Source: Amygdalobacter nucleatus
GTDB taxonomy: Bacteria; Bacillota; Clostridia; Saccharofermentanales; Fastidiosipilaceae
Reading direction: 5' to 3'
Assembly (NCBI RefSeq): GCF_029167365.1
Contig: NZ_JARFNM010000001.1
Location: 674,001 to 738,000 of the forward strand
Length of the DNA stretch: 64,000 nt
Position numbers and translations under genes: made by a program
Notes under the pieces: generated by a model
Told to the model about the DNA's origin: nothing
Database searches by the model: none
Seen by the model: the letters and a program-made list of their open reading frames with translations, nothing else
Shown here: piece after piece, positions 35,330 to 43,242 of the stretch
Numbering within the stretch: position 1 is the stretch's first letter
Layout: the number at the start of each line of letters is the position of its first letter

Positions 35330-35344
35330 ATTGAGTGGGAATAA
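35330..35344 (+). repeat. attR core
   Basis: ATTGAGTGGGAATAA, identical to the guaA end. It marks the right boundary of the element. Confidence 0.9.
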
Positions 35345-35512
35345 TCGCAAAATTGTCTAAAATGGCTTGATTACAAGCTATATAGAGAATGAAAAATGGC
35401 TACTGGTACTCAAATGGTACTGGAAGTAAAAAAGAATAAATTGAATAATAGTTCCAAGTGGTTTACATTTGGACAAAAAATTGAGACTTTTAATTAGTTT
35501 GTGTATATAAAC
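35345..35512 (+). other. Possible left end of a second, older guaA element
   Basis: GGTACT-CAAAT-GGTACT (35405-35421) followed by GGAAGTAAA has the same 6-5-6 layout and orientation, and a similar downstream sequence, as the left arm site GATACT-N5-GATACTAAAAGTAA. It lies 61 bases after the core repeat (81 in the intact element). No gene is seen here. Confidence 0.5.
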
Positions 35513-35550
35513 TCCTCCTGATTAGATAATCATAATCAGGAGGAATTTTT
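35513..35550 (+). promoter_or_regulatory. Hairpin that covers a ribosome site
   Basis: TCCTCCTGATTA (35513-35524) pairs perfectly with TAATCAGGAGGA (35533-35544), loop of 8, then ATTTTT. The right arm contains AGGAGGA, the ribosome site of the small frame at 35551. It can act as terminator or as translation block. Confidence 0.7.
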
Positions 35551-35619
35551 ATGGCAAGAAAAAGACCAGAAATAAGACTAAACAAAATATCAAAAATTTA
35601 TATTAAACCAACACCATAA
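35551..35619 (+). pseudogene. 22-codon remnant, probably the start of a lost gene
   Basis: ATG 35551 sits 6 bases after AGGAGGA and encodes MARKRPEIRLNKISKIYIKP, ending TP then TAA. The basic opening resembles starts of mobilization proteins, but this is too short to assign. It may be the truncated head of a mobC-like gene of the second element, or a short leader peptide linked to the hairpin. Confidence 0.4.
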
Positions 35620-35645
35620 ATAAAATTTATCATCACAAAAAATGG

Positions 35646-35709
35646 AAAGTTTACTTGACATTTACTCTAAAAAGAATTATAGTATATGTAAAGTTAACTT
35701 GTCATTTGA
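35646..35709 (+). promoter_or_regulatory. Promoter with flanking direct repeats, upstream of the XRE gene
   Basis: TTGACA (35655-35660), a 17-base spacer and TATAGT (35678-35683). Two similar 20-base segments, 35646-35665 and 35690-35709 (16 of 20 the same; core ACTTGNCATTT), flank it. Likely operators for the regulator encoded next. Confidence 0.65.
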
Positions 35710-35725
35710 TGGGAGGTAATTAAAT

Positions 35726-35932
35726 GTGAAAAATAGACTTGAAGAAATTAGAAAAAGTCGAGGAATTACTCAAGAAGAACTGGCAAATATCCTTGAAGTG
35801 TCAAGGCAGACCATCGGTTCTCTAGAGAATGGAAGGTATAATCCTTCAATTATTTTAGCTTTTAAAATTGCTAAATTTTTTAAATTGACAATTGAAGATA
35901 TTTTTATTTATGAGGAGGAAGAAAATGAATAG
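35726..35932 (+). CDS. Small XRE-family regulator
   Basis: A 68-residue Cro/CI-type DNA-binding protein starting at GTG 35726 with GGGAGG upstream. The HTH is GITQEELANILEVSRQTIGS. Such short regulators are usually paired with a membrane protein and regulate both genes. It overlaps the next gene by 8 bases (ATGAATAG). AGA codons and AT-rich bases point to foreign origin, though it lies outside attR. Confidence 0.88.
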   Translation: MKNRLEEIRKSRGITQEELANILEVSRQTIGSLENGRYNPSIILAFKIAKFFKLTIEDIFIYEEEENE

Positions 35933-36365
35933 AAACAAAAGCATCTTAAAAGATTGGATTTTAGTATTTTTTGGAGTAGCACTGGTTTTAACGGGATTCT
36001 ATCTTCACAAAAGCATCAATAGTGTAAATAAGACAGTCCTCGCTATTCCGTATTTATTTATCGGTATTGGATGTGGAGTTTTCGGACATTTCATGGGAAA
36101 TATAATTAAATATTTCTCTACAAAAAATAACAAAGAGTTAATAAGACAGCTTGAAATTGATAAGACGGACGAAAGAAACGTATTGATTGCAGAAAAATCA
36201 AAGGCAAAGGCCTACGACTTAATGACCTATCTCTTTGCAGCCATGCTTATTATGTTTTCATTGATGGGTGTTGATGAGTTACAAATAATAATACTAGTTG
36301 CAATCTATCTTTCTATACAAATATATGCAGTATTTTGGCATTCTAAATTTGAAAAAGAAATGTAA
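35925..36365 (+). CDS. Four-segment membrane protein, DUF2178-like
   Basis: A 146-residue protein. ATG 35925 is chosen because GAGGAGGAAG precedes it; an earlier frame opening at 35892 lies within the regulator gene. Four hydrophobic segments (about residues 10-28, 38-58, 95-112, 118-137) flank a cytoplasmic part with KTDERNVLIAEKSKAKAYDL, a motif seen in small membrane proteins paired with XRE regulators. The function is not known. A terminator follows. Confidence 0.75.
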   Translation: MNRNKSILKDWILVFFGVALVLTGFYLHKSINSVNKTVLAIPYLFIGIGCGVFGHFMGNIIKYFSTKNNKELIRQLEIDKTDERNVLIAEKSKAKAYDLMTYLFAAMLIMFSLMGVDELQIIILVAIYLSIQIYAVFWHSKFEKEM

Positions 36366-36373
36366 AAAAATTA

Positions 36374-36401
36374 GACCGTAGCTTCAAGCTGCGGTCTTTT
36401 T
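36374..36401 (+). terminator. Terminator of the XRE/membrane-protein pair
   Basis: GACCGTAGCT / AGCTGCGGTC, 10-bp stem with one G-U pair and a TCA loop, then TTTTT. Confidence 0.85.
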
Positions 36402-36413
36402 GCGTACATATTT

Positions 36414-36666
36414 TTATTTTAAAAATCTTGATTTTTTTGGATATGATAATTTCCATTCTTCAAACTCTTCATCTGTTATTTCATCATTATAATGTTTTTT
36501 TTCTCATTTCATCCCATTCTATTAGGAAATTATTATAGGTGTACGTTTCGACTTCATCACCAACGTTAGGGAAAAAATTCAAGTCAGATCGGTTAACGGT
36601 CTTACAAGAACCATCAGGAAATCCAATAATTATACAATCATCTTTTATACTTATAATCTTTGCCAT
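36414..36666 (-). pseudogene. Frameshifted small gene related to the repressor C-terminal region
   Basis: On the minus strand from ATG (complement of 36666) the frame encodes MAKIISIKDDCIIIGFPDGS and continues to FLIEWDEM. It is then broken in a run of eight A (36495-36502 on the plus strand). Removing one base gives KHYNDEITDEEFEEWKLSYP and a stop at 36414-36416, 83 residues in all. That last part resembles KEKYENNEITKEALQDWKANYP of the element repressor. An AGAGG-type site precedes the ATG. A run of eight identical bases is prone to slippage, so this could be decay, an on/off switch or a sequencing error. Confidence 0.6.
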
Positions 36667-36722
36667 AAAAACCTCTCGGCAATAAAAAAATTACTAATTT
36701 CGCAACAAACGAGCAATCTGAT

Positions 36723-36739
36723 TATATATATATATATAT
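36723..36739. repeat. TA dinucleotide run
   Basis: Seventeen bases of alternating T and A between the element relics and the response-regulator gene. It may vary in length between strains. Confidence 0.8.
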
Positions 36740-36796
36740 GCAAGTTCCGAACGGTTTTTTAAGCTATATTCACCAAGAAGCTTGTAAATCTAATCT

Positions 36797-37465
36797 TCAC
36801 GCCCCATCCTTCAACACCTTGTAATAAAAAATAGCCAGCTGCGTGCGATCCCTAAGCTCCAATTTTTCTAGAATTTGCGAGAGATAATTGCGGATTGTCC
36901 CTTCGCTGAAATGTAACTCAGCTGCAATTTCTTTATTGCTTAGGCCGTTAGCGACACAATAGATAATCTGCCGTTCAGAATTTGTTAAACGTAGACTTGC
37001 AAGCTCCACCGACTTTGCCTCGACTTTAGAATTAGCCGTAGATTGTAATAAGTTCGGCAATTTCTCACTGATGGCGTTCCCATAGACAGATTGGCCCTGC
37101 TTTACAGCTAAGATAGCTGGTAGGAGCGAATCAAAATCAGTTTTTAGAAGATAACCTTTAGCGCCCATTTTGAGCGCCTCGATAATATAATCATCTTCCA
37201 AGAAAGTCGTAAGATACAACAATCTAGCACTAGGATCAGATTCTAATATTTTTCTACCGGCTTCTATACCATCCATTGCCGGCATCCTAATATCCATTAA
37301 GGCTAAATCAGGCTTGTGCTTCAGATAAAGTTCGACTGCCATCAGACCATCATAAGCCAGAGCGATGACTTTAATTGGATCATCTAGTTTTTGGCTAGTT
37401 GCCTCGATGATTGTCTTGATGCCTTGGGTAACTAATTTATCGTCATCAGCGATGAGAATTCTCAT
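36797..37465 (-). CDS. NarL/LuxR-type response regulator
   Basis: A 222-residue regulator starting at MRILIADDDK (complement of 37465), with AAGGAGG nine bases upstream; the longer frame lies inside the kinase gene. The receiver domain (1-120) has acidic DDD, the phosphoryl-accepting Asp in LALMDIRMPAMDG, and the Lys in KGYLLKTD. The LuxR HTH is in the last 65 residues: LTNSERQIIYCVANGLSNKEI. It overlaps the kinase by 20 bases. It most likely controls the divergent ABC transporter genes at 38.7 kb. Confidence 0.93.
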   Translation of the reverse strand: MRILIADDDKLVTQGIKTIIEATSQKLDDPIKVIALAYDGLMAVELYLKHKPDLALMDIRMPAMDGIEAGRKILESDPSARLLYLTTFLEDDYIIEALKMGAKGYLLKTDFDSLLPAILAVKQGQSVYGNAISEKLPNLLQSTANSKVEAKSVELASLRLTNSERQIIYCVANGLSNKEIAAELHFSEGTIRNYLSQILEKLELRDRTQLAIFYYKVLKDGA

Positions 37466-38552
37466 TAGCGTTGACCTCCTTGGGGATTTGGATGAAGTAG
37501 CGGTAGCCATTTACACAACATAGATTGAGTTTGCCTTGCATTTCTTGCACCCGTCGATTGATACCAGACAGGCCAATGCCGTCTGAATGGGTTGGATTAT
37601 TGTTAGTTTGCCCATTATCGGCGACAAACAAACTGAACGAATCATTATTTTCTTGGAAATAAATTTTGCAATTTTTAGCTTGGCTATGCTTAGTGGTGTT
37701 GGTCAGACATTCGCGAACTATACTGAGAATTGAGTAAATAGAAGCAGCCTTTAGTGGGCAATTAGCGCTGTATCTAAAATCAATTTCCAAATTTGGGAAG
37801 CTTGCACAGATGCTTTTAAGCTCAGTTTCCAAATTTAGAGCCTTGCTGTGTTCACTATGAATGACTTTTCTCACATTTTGCATCGCATTTTGTAATTGCG
37901 CACTGACTAAGTGCAGATTTTGCGCAAAATCATAGCTTGGTGAAGTTAATTCCAAAGCTTTCAGTTGCACGATACAGCTCGTTAATTGGTGACCCAAAAT
38001 ATCGTGAATTTCGCTTGTTAAACGCAGGCGCTCTTTTTGAAAAGATTGCTCAATCAGCTTGTCCTGTTGCGCTATTAATTGAGCTTGGAGCTTGTTCAAC
38101 TTTTGATTTGCACCTTGTAAGACGTCAATTGTTTGGAGGTATGCCGATTGCTCGCTCGTGCCACTTTCATTGTTTTTTTCAGATAAGTAAGCCCATAGAC
38201 TGAAACAGCTAAGGAGAATTAATAAAGCGAGGTTATGTAATTGGCTGTAAGCAAAAAGCAGACTCACAATTAAACAGATACTTAGTGTGAAGAGGTTTGG
38301 GATATTCAGTATCAGGCAGGGAAGAAAGAACAACAGATTAGGCAATTTGTAGCTTATCAAAAGACAGATAGCTATACATAATAGCGGTATTATTTTGGCC
38401 GTAAATGTCCTAATTTGGCTAATTTCTGCAAGTGAAAAGAGAATTAGGCTTATGCATGCTTCGACAACTATGAACTCATTGGCTTGATAAGAGGCTAAAG
38501 CCCATAAACTACTTATGAGAAGTAAACGCAGGCTTATTGCAAATTTGTTCAT
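37446..38552 (-). CDS. Sensor histidine kinase, HisKA_3 (LiaS/DesK/LnrJ-like)
   Basis: A 368-residue kinase. The second ATG (complement of 38552) is preferred because AAGGA lies nine bases upstream; the first touches that site. The N-terminal about 135 residues hold five or six closely packed membrane segments with no large outside domain, so it probably senses within the membrane. A coiled-coil follows, then the phospho-acceptor box LTSEIHDILGHQLTS with its His, and the ATPase domain with DNGQTNN and GIGLSGINRRV. The order kinase-regulator and the divergent drug-type ABC genes resemble the Bacillus lnrJK-lnrLMN system for linearmycin resistance. Confidence 0.9.
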   Translation of the reverse strand: MNKFAISLRLLLISSLWALASYQANEFIVVEACISLILFSLAEISQIRTFTAKIIPLLCIAICLLISYKLPNLLFFLPCLILNIPNLFTLSICLIVSLLFAYSQLHNLALLILLSCFSLWAYLSEKNNESGTSEQSAYLQTIDVLQGANQKLNKLQAQLIAQQDKLIEQSFQKERLRLTSEIHDILGHQLTSCIVQLKALELTSPSYDFAQNLHLVSAQLQNAMQNVRKVIHSEHSKALNLETELKSICASFPNLEIDFRYSANCPLKAASIYSILSIVRECLTNTTKHSQAKNCKIYFQENNDSFSLFVADNGQTNNNPTHSDGIGLSGINRRVQEMQGKLNLCCVNGYRYFIQIPKEVNANENSHR

Positions 38553-38742
38553 GCTAGTCATTCCTTGTTCTAAAATCAGTATCTCTAAATCGAATCAACT
38601 CAGTTCATTATAGCAAGGAGAACATGTTTAATTATATGCAAATCAATGAACTACTGACATTTGTCATGCGCATATGTGGCAAATTACCCTTTTAGCAGCT
38701 GCCCTTAGCATCTATGATAAGAGCTGAAAGGAATTAAGAGGT

Positions 38743-39681
38743 ATGGTTATCGAAGTTAAAGATTTGGTTAAACGTTATGGAAAATTGCTGGCGCTGGATC
38801 ATTTCAGTCTGACAGTTAAAAAAGGTGAAATTTACGGTCTTTTAGGTCCAAATGGTTCAGGTAAAAGTACATTTATCAACTGCATGTTAGCTTTGCTTGC
38901 AAAAGAGCAGGGCGAGATCAAGCTGTTTGGCGAAGAAATTACACCTGAAGCTTACAAAATTAAAGCTAGAATTGGCCTAGTCCCGCAAGCAATCTCTGTC
39001 TATGAAGAATTGACTGTTTTAGAAAATATTGATTACTTTTGTAGTCTTTATATCCGCGATAAAAGGCAGCGCAAGCAATATGTCGAAGATGCAATTAAAT
39101 TTGTCGGTCTGGAAGACTTTCATAAATTTCATCCCAAGCAGTTATCAGGTGGCCTGTTAAGACGGCTGAATTTGGCTTGTGGTATAGCTCATAAGCCAGA
39201 ATTGTTGATCTTAGACGAGCCAACTGTGGCTGTTGATCCGCAATCTCGACAATATATTTTGGATGGCTTGAAAGCTCTCAGCCAACAAGGCACAACTATT
39301 CTTTATACAACGCATTACATGGAAGAAGTTGAGCAAATTTGCGATAGAGTGACCATCATGGATAAAGGTCATGAAATCGTGCAAGGTACAGTAGATGAAA
39401 TTTGTAACATGTCGAAACATGGTGAAATTTATCAGGTAGAATTATTAGATTTGCCAGAACTTGTTCGGACAGAGCTTAATAATTGGTCAGATATTGAACA
39501 TTGGTCATATGATCAAAATGTGCTGATAGTTGAGTTAAAAGCTGAAAAATCATCTTTGCTCAATTTAGTGGAGCTGTTAGAAAGTCATCAGTGCAAGTTG
39601 GTTAATCTCAGTGTTAAGAAAATTCGCCTAAATGATGTGTTCTTGGAATTGACGGGAAAGGAGTTAAGAGATCATGCTTAA
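38743..39681 (+). CDS. ABC transporter ATPase (LnrL/NatA/drug-export type)
   Basis: A 312-residue ATPase with GPNGSGKSTF (Walker A), LSGGLLRRLNLACGI (signature, with Leu-Leu instead of Gln-Lys) and LLILDEPTVAVDP (Walker B), then TTHYMEEVEQIC. A C-terminal region of about 90 residues is typical of the drug-exporting DrrA/LnrL class. The two permease genes overlap it in turn, so an ATPase dimer likely works with two different permeases. It probably removes membrane-active compounds, under control of the divergent two-component system. Confidence 0.9.
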   Translation: MVIEVKDLVKRYGKLLALDHFSLTVKKGEIYGLLGPNGSGKSTFINCMLALLAKEQGEIKLFGEEITPEAYKIKARIGLVPQAISVYEELTVLENIDYFCSLYIRDKRQRKQYVEDAIKFVGLEDFHKFHPKQLSGGLLRRLNLACGIAHKPELLILDEPTVAVDPQSRQYILDGLKALSQQGTTILYTTHYMEEVEQICDRVTIMDKGHEIVQGTVDEICNMSKHGEIYQVELLDLPELVRTELNNWSDIEHWSYDQNVLIVELKAEKSSLLNLVELLESHQCKLVNLSVKKIRLNDVFLELTGKELRDHA

Positions 39682-40918
39682 AAAGCATTTACTTTTAATT
39701 TTGCGTAATAAGGATGCTCTCATATATGGTCTAGCTTTTCCACTTTGCTACGTTTTAATTTATTCATTTGCTTTGAGTAAGTTATTCCTTGGCTCAGCTG
39801 AGTTTAGTCCAGCCAAAGTGATCTTACATGTACAAGCTGAGCCAGATGTGCAAGCTTCGGTGATTAACATGTTTAGCAAAGTAGCTGAGATTAAATCTGA
39901 TCTTGCTAGCTTAGATAAGACTATTACGCAAGCTGAAACAGATAACATAAATGATGCAAGTGATAGTCACAAAATCATGCAAATTGTAGTGGCTAAATCA
40001 GAGACGGAAAAAATTGCTCTTAGTAAAGAGGGCAAGACAGTTGGAAATATTGTCGTAAAAGCATCAGCTAATGCAGCACCCAAGTTTAATTTTGAGGTAG
40101 ATCCAAGCAAGTCTGAAAGTTTTCATGCCAGTTTAGTCTATGAAGTTTTGAATCGTTTAGCACAAGTAAATAAAGCTATTTATTTTAGTTCCGCTAAACT
40201 TGAACAAAATTATGCTGACAGTAAGATGTGGGCAGATTATGGTAAAAATCTAAAACAAGCTTTTTCGAGCAAGTTGACACAAGAATTTAAGCCTGGTTCA
40301 GCTGTTTCAAGTCAAATGGCATGTTTGTACAGCCTTTTAGCTTATCTTTGCATGTATTTTATGTCTTTTGGTTCTAATTTACATGCAAGCACTGATGCAG
40401 CTGTTAATCCAGTAGCACAGAGAACATTGGCAAGTCCGTATCCAAAACATAAGATCATTTTCTATTATTCTTTAGTCACATATATGCTCAGCTTGTTGGC
40501 TGTCTATGCTTCCGCAGCGTTTTTGGTGTTGCGTTTTAATAGCTTGCAGAAAAATATTTCACTTATGTTTATTATCCTAACTTTAGGAACATTGCTAGCT
40601 AACAACTTAGGGCTTTTTATAAGCAGAATTTTAATGCTTAATAAGGATGTTTTAATGGCAATTAATGTTGCTTTACCCTTATTTATGGCAGCTTGTGCAG
40701 GAATGATGAGTGAAAACTTGCGTACGCTTATTATTGAAAAATTACCTTGGTTAAATACTTGTAACCCATTAGCTGTTATTAGTGATGCAATCTATGCCCT
40801 TCAAGTTAGCGATATTGCCTTATTTAAGCATAAGTTATTAGTTATTTGCTTGGAGATAGTTATCTTTATGAGTTTGAATTATTGCTTAGGACGGAGGAAA
40901 CTATATGCAAAGCTTTAA
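39674..40918 (+). CDS. ABC-2 permease, first of pair (LnrM-like)
   Basis: A 414-residue membrane protein. One membrane segment lies near the N-terminus (about 14-35). A large outside loop of about 180 residues and five or six C-terminal segments (about 215-405) follow, the standard ABC-2 layout with an extended first loop. It overlaps the ATPase gene by 8 bases with GGAAAGGAG upstream, and the second permease by 14 bases. Named LnrM-like by gene order and topology only. Confidence 0.85.
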   Translation: MLKKHLLLILRNKDALIYGLAFPLCYVLIYSFALSKLFLGSAEFSPAKVILHVQAEPDVQASVINMFSKVAEIKSDLASLDKTITQAETDNINDASDSHKIMQIVVAKSETEKIALSKEGKTVGNIVVKASANAAPKFNFEVDPSKSESFHASLVYEVLNRLAQVNKAIYFSSAKLEQNYADSKMWADYGKNLKQAFSSKLTQEFKPGSAVSSQMACLYSLLAYLCMYFMSFGSNLHASTDAAVNPVAQRTLASPYPKHKIIFYYSLVTYMLSLLAVYASAAFLVLRFNSLQKNISLMFIILTLGTLLANNLGLFISRILMLNKDVLMAINVALPLFMAACAGMMSENLRTLIIEKLPWLNTCNPLAVISDAIYALQVSDIALFKHKLLVICLEIVIFMSLNYCLGRRKLYAKL

Positions 40919-42137
40919 GCTGTTTTGGCGGCTCATCAATGCTCGCAAGCGTGCGAGTATAATTGCATTGGCCATTTATTTTCTTATCAGTATATGTTTT
41001 TTCTATGCTAATCGCCACCATACTAAATCTTTTAAGGCTCAGAGTATTAAAATAGGCTTAGTTCAGACAACTGATAGCAATATAGAACAAGGTGGAGAAC
41101 TAGTACAGGCTGAGCAAGCTTTTTTGAAGTCTTTTCTTGCACATGTTGGAGAGGGTAATGAGCTGATTTATCTTTCAGATGATGAAAATGTGCTCAAGCA
41201 ATCTTTATATGATAGGAAGTCTGATGTTTTATTGCGTTTGCCAAATGGATTTTTGACAAGTTGGCTTGATACTAATGGGAAAAAGTTAAAAGTTGAATTA
41301 AAGACTAAAGATAATCAGTTGGCTTATCACATTATCGAGGCGAGAGTTTCAGCCTTTTTGCGTAATTGGCAAATATTGCAAAGTGCTGAAACTGTTTTAG
41401 ATACTAAACATAAAACAGATATATATACGTTAATTAATAATGTCCAGAAATCTTTAGACACGCAAATTACAGTAAGAAATGCTAGAGCAAAGGAATACAA
41501 ATTGTTAAATATTATAGCGTACAACGGACTGCCGATTTTGTCGTATGCTTTTATCGTCGCATTTATTTCTATTATGGCGGGCAATTTTTACATCATGAAT
41601 CAAAAAAATTTGAAACAACGTGATGAAATTGGCAATGTTAGAGCGAGCAATAAATTGCTTTCTACATATCTAGCAGCTTTGCTGTTTGGCGTTGCCTATT
41701 GGTTGGTGTTTATACTCTTCATTCATCTATTGTATGGACATTTTGTGTTTAGCCTTATTTTAATGCTTTTATATGCGGCAAGTTTGCTTAATATGTTTTG
41801 CTTAATAGCTTTTGCGATATTCATTGCAGAGATTAATTCAAAGCCAGGTGTCACGCAATTTTTGAGTACAATTTTAAGCTTACTTATCTCATTTGGTAGT
41901 GGCATTTTTGTACCGTTAGAGTTAGTTTCTAAACCTTTAAGAACAGTTTCTATGTTATTCAGTCCGATTTGGAATGTTAAGTTGAATTACTTACTTTTAA
42001 GTTATGCTACTTGGAGCAAAACACAAAAAACTACCGCTCTTAAATACATCGCTATTCAACTTCTTTTGCTTGTGACTTATTTAATGCTAAGTTTGCTTTT
42101 ACGGTATTATCGCAGCCATAAAAAGGCTCGTTCTTAA
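40905..42137 (+). CDS. ABC-2 permease, second of pair (LnrN-like)
   Basis: A 410-residue protein with the same layout as the preceding permease: an N-terminal membrane segment (about 15-35), an outside loop, and six segments from about 205 to 402. FGSGIFVPLELVSKPLRTVS near the C-terminus is a typical ABC-2 stretch. GAGGAAA precedes ATG 40905. It is the last gene of the operon; a strong terminator follows 20 bases after the stop. Confidence 0.85.
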   Translation: MQSFKLFWRLINARKRASIIALAIYFLISICFFYANRHHTKSFKAQSIKIGLVQTTDSNIEQGGELVQAEQAFLKSFLAHVGEGNELIYLSDDENVLKQSLYDRKSDVLLRLPNGFLTSWLDTNGKKLKVELKTKDNQLAYHIIEARVSAFLRNWQILQSAETVLDTKHKTDIYTLINNVQKSLDTQITVRNARAKEYKLLNIIAYNGLPILSYAFIVAFISIMAGNFYIMNQKNLKQRDEIGNVRASNKLLSTYLAALLFGVAYWLVFILFIHLLYGHFVFSLILMLLYAASLLNMFCLIAFAIFIAEINSKPGVTQFLSTILSLLISFGSGIFVPLELVSKPLRTVSMLFSPIWNVKLNYLLLSYATWSKTQKTTALKYIAIQLLLLVTYLMLSLLLRYYRSHKKARS

Positions 42138-42156
42138 GCTCAACTTAGTTTACTTG

Positions 42157-42192
42157 AACCGAGTTATTTACTTTGAATAACTCGGTTTTTTT
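42157..42192 (+). terminator. Terminator of the ABC-2 operon
   Basis: AACCGAGTTATT (42157-42168) pairs perfectly with AATAACTCGGTT (42176-42187), loop TACTTTG, then TTTTTG. Confidence 0.92.
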
Positions 42193-42999
42193 GCGTTACG
42201 CCTAATAATATCGAAATTCTTCTGTTCAACATGAGAATTATCGATCATTTCACGGTTAATAAATTCGCTGTCGCCATCATAATTAATGCCTTTAATGTTA
42301 AAGGGAAAGCGAGGTAAAAGTTCCTCATGTCCAGCTTTAACATTACTAGAGAACGGCTTTTTAATTGAGAGAGCTTCAGTCCAACCAGTAACCGTGTCAG
42401 TACAGTTCAAAGACCAAATATGGTCACCTTTAGTGAGCAACAGTGTCAGTAGAAAGCCAGCCAGGAGAGCTATCATGCTTGCTGTAAGATTTACCGAAAG
42501 GAATTTCGTTTCTGAGAGTATAAGAAGCTGGTTTAGTAGTAGACTTACTTTTAGGCTTAAAAAGCTTGCGAGCATTAGCTAAATAGCGGTCAATAGTGGC
42601 AGAGGACATAAGCTTAATTTCAGAAATTACAGGGTCATGCAAGGAAACTATAGTACCTTTATTTTTACGACCATAGTGTAATTCATTAAAAGAAATAAGG
42701 CGTTCAAGAAGTCCATTTTGAATTTGTAAGACAAGATATTGACCGCAAGCTTGACCAGAAATGGCCCAAGCATTGACTAAAACATCCCGAGCTTGAGATG
42801 AGTATTTCTTAGGCTTAATTTTTCTTACAGATTTATAGGGGGAAATATAACGGTCGTAGGCAAGATGTAATTGCCTTCTAGTGTTATCTCTGCTCCAATT
42901 GCAGGTGACAGTAATAATGTCCAAGATTTTGGATTTGCGTTTTTTGGAAGCAAAATAATATTCATTAGCAAATCTAAGGGCTATCTCTTTTTTAGCCAT
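42168..42999 (-). pseudogene. Degraded DDE-type transposase (integrase-catalytic, ISNCY/IS481-like)
   Basis: The N-terminal part, from MAKKEIALRFANEYYFASKK, runs in one frame to LSTDTVAH, then stops. The sequence resumes in another frame as KGDHIWSLNCTDTVTGWTE, after a loss of several bases between the two. Later, DGDSEFINREM jumps to SHVEQKNFDIIRR, so about 20 residues normally present between them are missing. The end is also truncated. With two deletions and a frameshift it cannot be active. I see no clear terminal inverted repeats. The two DDE acidic positions (DTVAH, GDSEF) are recognisable. Confidence 0.8.
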
Positions 43000-43242
43000 C
43001 TGTGATATCCTTTCCATATAGAGTATTCTTTCTTTTGTTATTTGGAAATTAAAAAGATAACAAACTCTCTTGGCCCGCTTAAGAAATTTGGCGGGCAAAT
43101 TTTGTGATTTTTGCGTTTCATTTCGCAGGCATTTTACGTGATGTACGTCGTTTGCTTGCCTGCATGTGCTATACTTTTCATCGGCTTTGCAGTTTGTTTA
43201 TAGCTATATATGATGTAAAAAAGAGGTTGAAGTCTACTATTT

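Larger units (their letters stand above)
23174..35344 (+). mobile_element. Integrative mobilizable element (about 12.2 kb) inserted at the 3' end of guaA
   Basis: The element is bounded by a perfect 15-bp direct repeat, ATTGAGTGGGAATAA, at the guaA end and again at 35330-35344. Gene order: SdpI relic, repressor (minus strand), excisionase, tyrosine integrase, mobilization accessory, primase, VapE-like helicase, candidate origin and oriT, MobC, relaxase, SdpR, SdpI, DUF1648 protein, ABC transporter pair, sigma-like regulator. There is no type IV secretion apparatus, so it can only be mobilized by another conjugative element. AGA arginine codons and AT-rich bases contrast with the CGT-using chromosome, in keeping with transfer. 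Confidence 0.93.

Noticed and set aside
23174-35344. A self-transmissible conjugative element (ICE) or prophage
   Set aside because: No type IV secretion, coupling protein, capsid, portal or lysis genes are present; only mobilization genes are found.
43125-43165. GCAGGCA/TGCCTGC inverted repeat as an insertion-sequence end
   Set aside because: Only 7 bp, with no matching copy at the other side of the degraded transposase.
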